This document shows positions 5,470-6,677 of a DNA stretch of 6,677 nucleotides, piece after piece. Source of the stretch: Promethearchaeia archaeon (GTDB lineage Archaea > Asgardarchaeota > Lokiarchaeia > Sigyniarchaeales > SOKP01). The notes beneath the pieces were generated by a model. The model made no database searches. It saw only the letters and a list, made by a program, of their open reading frames with translations, and was not told the DNA's origin. Each line of letters begins with the position of its first letter. Position 1 is the stretch's first letter. Made by a program: the position numbers and the translations under genes. The stretch spans positions 1 to 6,677 of the forward strand of contig JAHQWX010000100.1 of assembly GCA_029856375.1 (NCBI GenBank). Reading direction: 5' to 3'.

Positions 5470-6677
5470 TTAATACCAACCATGTTTTTCTGCGTAATTG
5501 ATATAAGCGTGGACATTTTCTGGTTTCGCTTCGTCGGGAATGCCCAACGCTGGACTTAACATAAAACCGCCTCCAGGTTTCAACTCTTTAAATAATTGTG
5601 CGCAGTATTTTTCTACATCCTTCGGGGTACCAACGCACATTGTGGAAAGTGGTATGTTCCCTTGAATGCAAATGTGTCCGTCAAGAATTTTATTAATTTC
5701 GTAGATGTCACCACTATCGCATAAAAATACGCATCTTCTCGAAATACTTTTGGGTAATTCCAGTAAGAAGTGCACGAGATGAGTTGTATCTTGCTCCCAC
5801 AATAAGAAGGGAATATTTCCATCCCGTGCAAGAGTGACAATTATCTTTTTTAATGTAGGCCAGTAGAATTTTTCGAATTGCCTTGGAGAAAGAGAAAATG
5901 CTCTCTCACTCACAAAAAAAATTCCGGGATTGCCACTCGCCTTCGGCAATAAGGAGAATACAGATGTCATATATGGCTCCATCCTTTCGCAAACCTCAAT
6001 GAGTTTCTCTTGAGTTTGTTTTTTCATCATATCTTTCGCTACTCCGCCCATTGTCCTGAAAGCAAACGACATCAAATCAAAGGGGGCAATAGCTGCACCA
6101 CCAAATATATTATGGGACCCTCTAGCTTTTAGTTCATTCATCATCGAAAATGTGACTTGTCCAAATTTCAAACCCTCAAATAAAACTCTACCAAAAAGTG
6201 AAATTTTTTTAAAAGAATTTGCCTTGAACAAGTCAGAAAAACGAGGAGCAAGCGTATCCATAAGATATTTTATTCCTCCTTCCAAAAAATCGTCGTATTC
6301 GTCTTGTTTCAACCTTTCAAATTCGTTATACTGATAACTTGAATTCACATTCACATCTCTACCAGGAAGTAAAAATAAATTCACATCAAAAGCCGTTAGA
6401 ATTCTCCCTATACCCAACATAAAGGATGTAAAAGTGGAATCGAAGTTAAAATCTTCGTCCATTTTAAAAAATGCACTTCTCATTTTTTTTGCGTCAAACA
6501 TAAAATCTGCGCACGTTATTCCAGCATATTTTGCGGCAAAAAAATTAGTCGCTATAGCAACTGCAGGAACTTTATCGGGCTCCCTTCTCATCGTAATTGC
6601 GTCTAATATTCTTCGTTCCTTTGTCTCATATAACTCTTTGTTTTTAAGCCATAGTTCACGCAATTTAGGGCTTTGAA
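5470..6677 (-). CDS. Uroporphyrinogen decarboxylase (URO-D) superfamily protein, corrinoid methyltransferase-like; 5' end possibly outside window
   Basis: A TIM-barrel protein of the URO-D/MtaA/MtbA superfamily. The frame is open to the right edge. The only start inside the window is a TTG at 6663 (397 residues) with no Shine-Dalgarno, so the true start may lie just beyond the window. Numbering from that TTG, recognisable parts are the N-terminal ERRILDAITMRREPDKVPAV (17-36), the barrel segment LSPRQFEKFYWPTLKKII (258-275), CDSGDIYEINKIL (315-327), HICIQGNIPLS (330-340), GTPKDVEKYC (345-354) and GGGFMLSP (364-371). The end, KPENVHAYINYAEKHGWY, is typical of a subfamily common in anaerobic archaea and bacteria. 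The zinc-binding His-x-Cys...Cys set of MtaA/MtbA is not intact: FLCDSG replaces HxCG, and no cysteine is present near SPALGIP. True haem-pathway HemE is unlikely because its N-terminal substrate-arginine motif is not seen. No substrate can be assigned. It is separated by 132 nt from the operon downstream. Confidence 0.85.
   Translation of the reverse strand, partial: QSPKLRELWLKNKELYETKERRILDAITMRREPDKVPAVAIATNFFAAKYAGITCADFMFDAKKMRSAFFKMDEDFNFDSTFTSFMLGIGRILTAFDVNLFLLPGRDVNVNSSYQYNEFERLKQDEYDDFLEGGIKYLMDTLAPRFSDLFKANSFKKISLFGRVLFEGLKFGQVTFSMMNELKARGSHNIFGGAAIAPFDLMSFAFRTMGGVAKDMMKKQTQEKLIEVCERMEPYMTSVFSLLPKASGNPGIFFVSERAFSLSPRQFEKFYWPTLKKIIVTLARDGNIPFLLWEQDTTHLVHFLLELPKSISRRCVFLCDSGDIYEINKILDGHICIQGNIPLSTMCVGTPKDVEKYCAQLFKELKPGGGFMLSPALGIPDEAKPENVHAYINYAEKHGWY

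Noticed and set aside
5613..5840. Second minus-strand frame of 75 codons within the URO-D gene
   Set aside because: It overlaps conserved URO-D motifs in another frame and its peptide resembles nothing; it is a shadow of the real gene.
6152..6676. Two plus-strand open frames (6152-6334 and 6434-6676)
   Set aside because: Both are antisense to the conserved URO-D coding sequence, without start signals or protein-like composition.
1..6677. CRISPR array, insertion sequence, transposase or phage signature
   Set aside because: No regularly spaced repeats, terminal inverted repeats, target duplications, integrases or phage-like proteins are seen; all genes look chromosomal and co-oriented.

Overview
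The window looks like a piece of an archaeal chromosome. It is AT-rich, and every recognisable gene lies on the minus strand. It carries an archaeal-type histone, an archaeal NadM-type NMN adenylyltransferase domain, an archaeal DUF62-type SAM hydrolase, a longin-like domain protein and BRE/TATA promoters instead of bacterial -35/-10 boxes. The lysine-rich N-terminal histone tail and the longin-like fold make an Asgard (Lokiarchaeia-like) archaeon my best guess. That placement is inference, not proof.

Layout, read right to left in the direction of transcription. At 6677-5470 is a URO-D-superfamily protein whose N-terminus may lie outside the window. After a 132-nt gap with a candidate promoter come six tightly packed genes: two small coiled-coil proteins (5337-4897 and 4897-4481, sharing one base in TAATG), a longin-like/TPR-like protein (4426-3539), a SAM hydrolase (3537-2683), a Nudix-NMNAT fusion (2650-1526) and RNA 3'-phosphate cyclase RtcA (1520-465). 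Gaps within this set are -1, 54, 1, 32 and 5 nt, so they probably form one operon. A 254-nt AT-rich spacer follows, with oligo-T termination tracts for the operon and then a clear promoter and Shine-Dalgarno for the histone gene, which runs off the left edge (210-1).

The operon has two halves. The promoter-proximal half (coiled-coil, coiled-coil, longin/TPR) has no function I can name. It looks like a small protein-protein assembly: two partners with similar N-termini but oppositely charged C-termini, followed by a longin scaffold with helical repeats. The distal half holds enzymes that handle adenylates: SAM to adenosine plus methionine, NMN plus ATP to NAD, a nucleoside-diphosphate-type hydrolase, and ATP-dependent RNA end cyclisation. 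The points most worth following are the uncharacterised longin/coiled-coil cassette, the reversed domain order of the Nudix-NMNAT protein, and a histone that lacks the usual arginine-threonine pair but has a basic tail.
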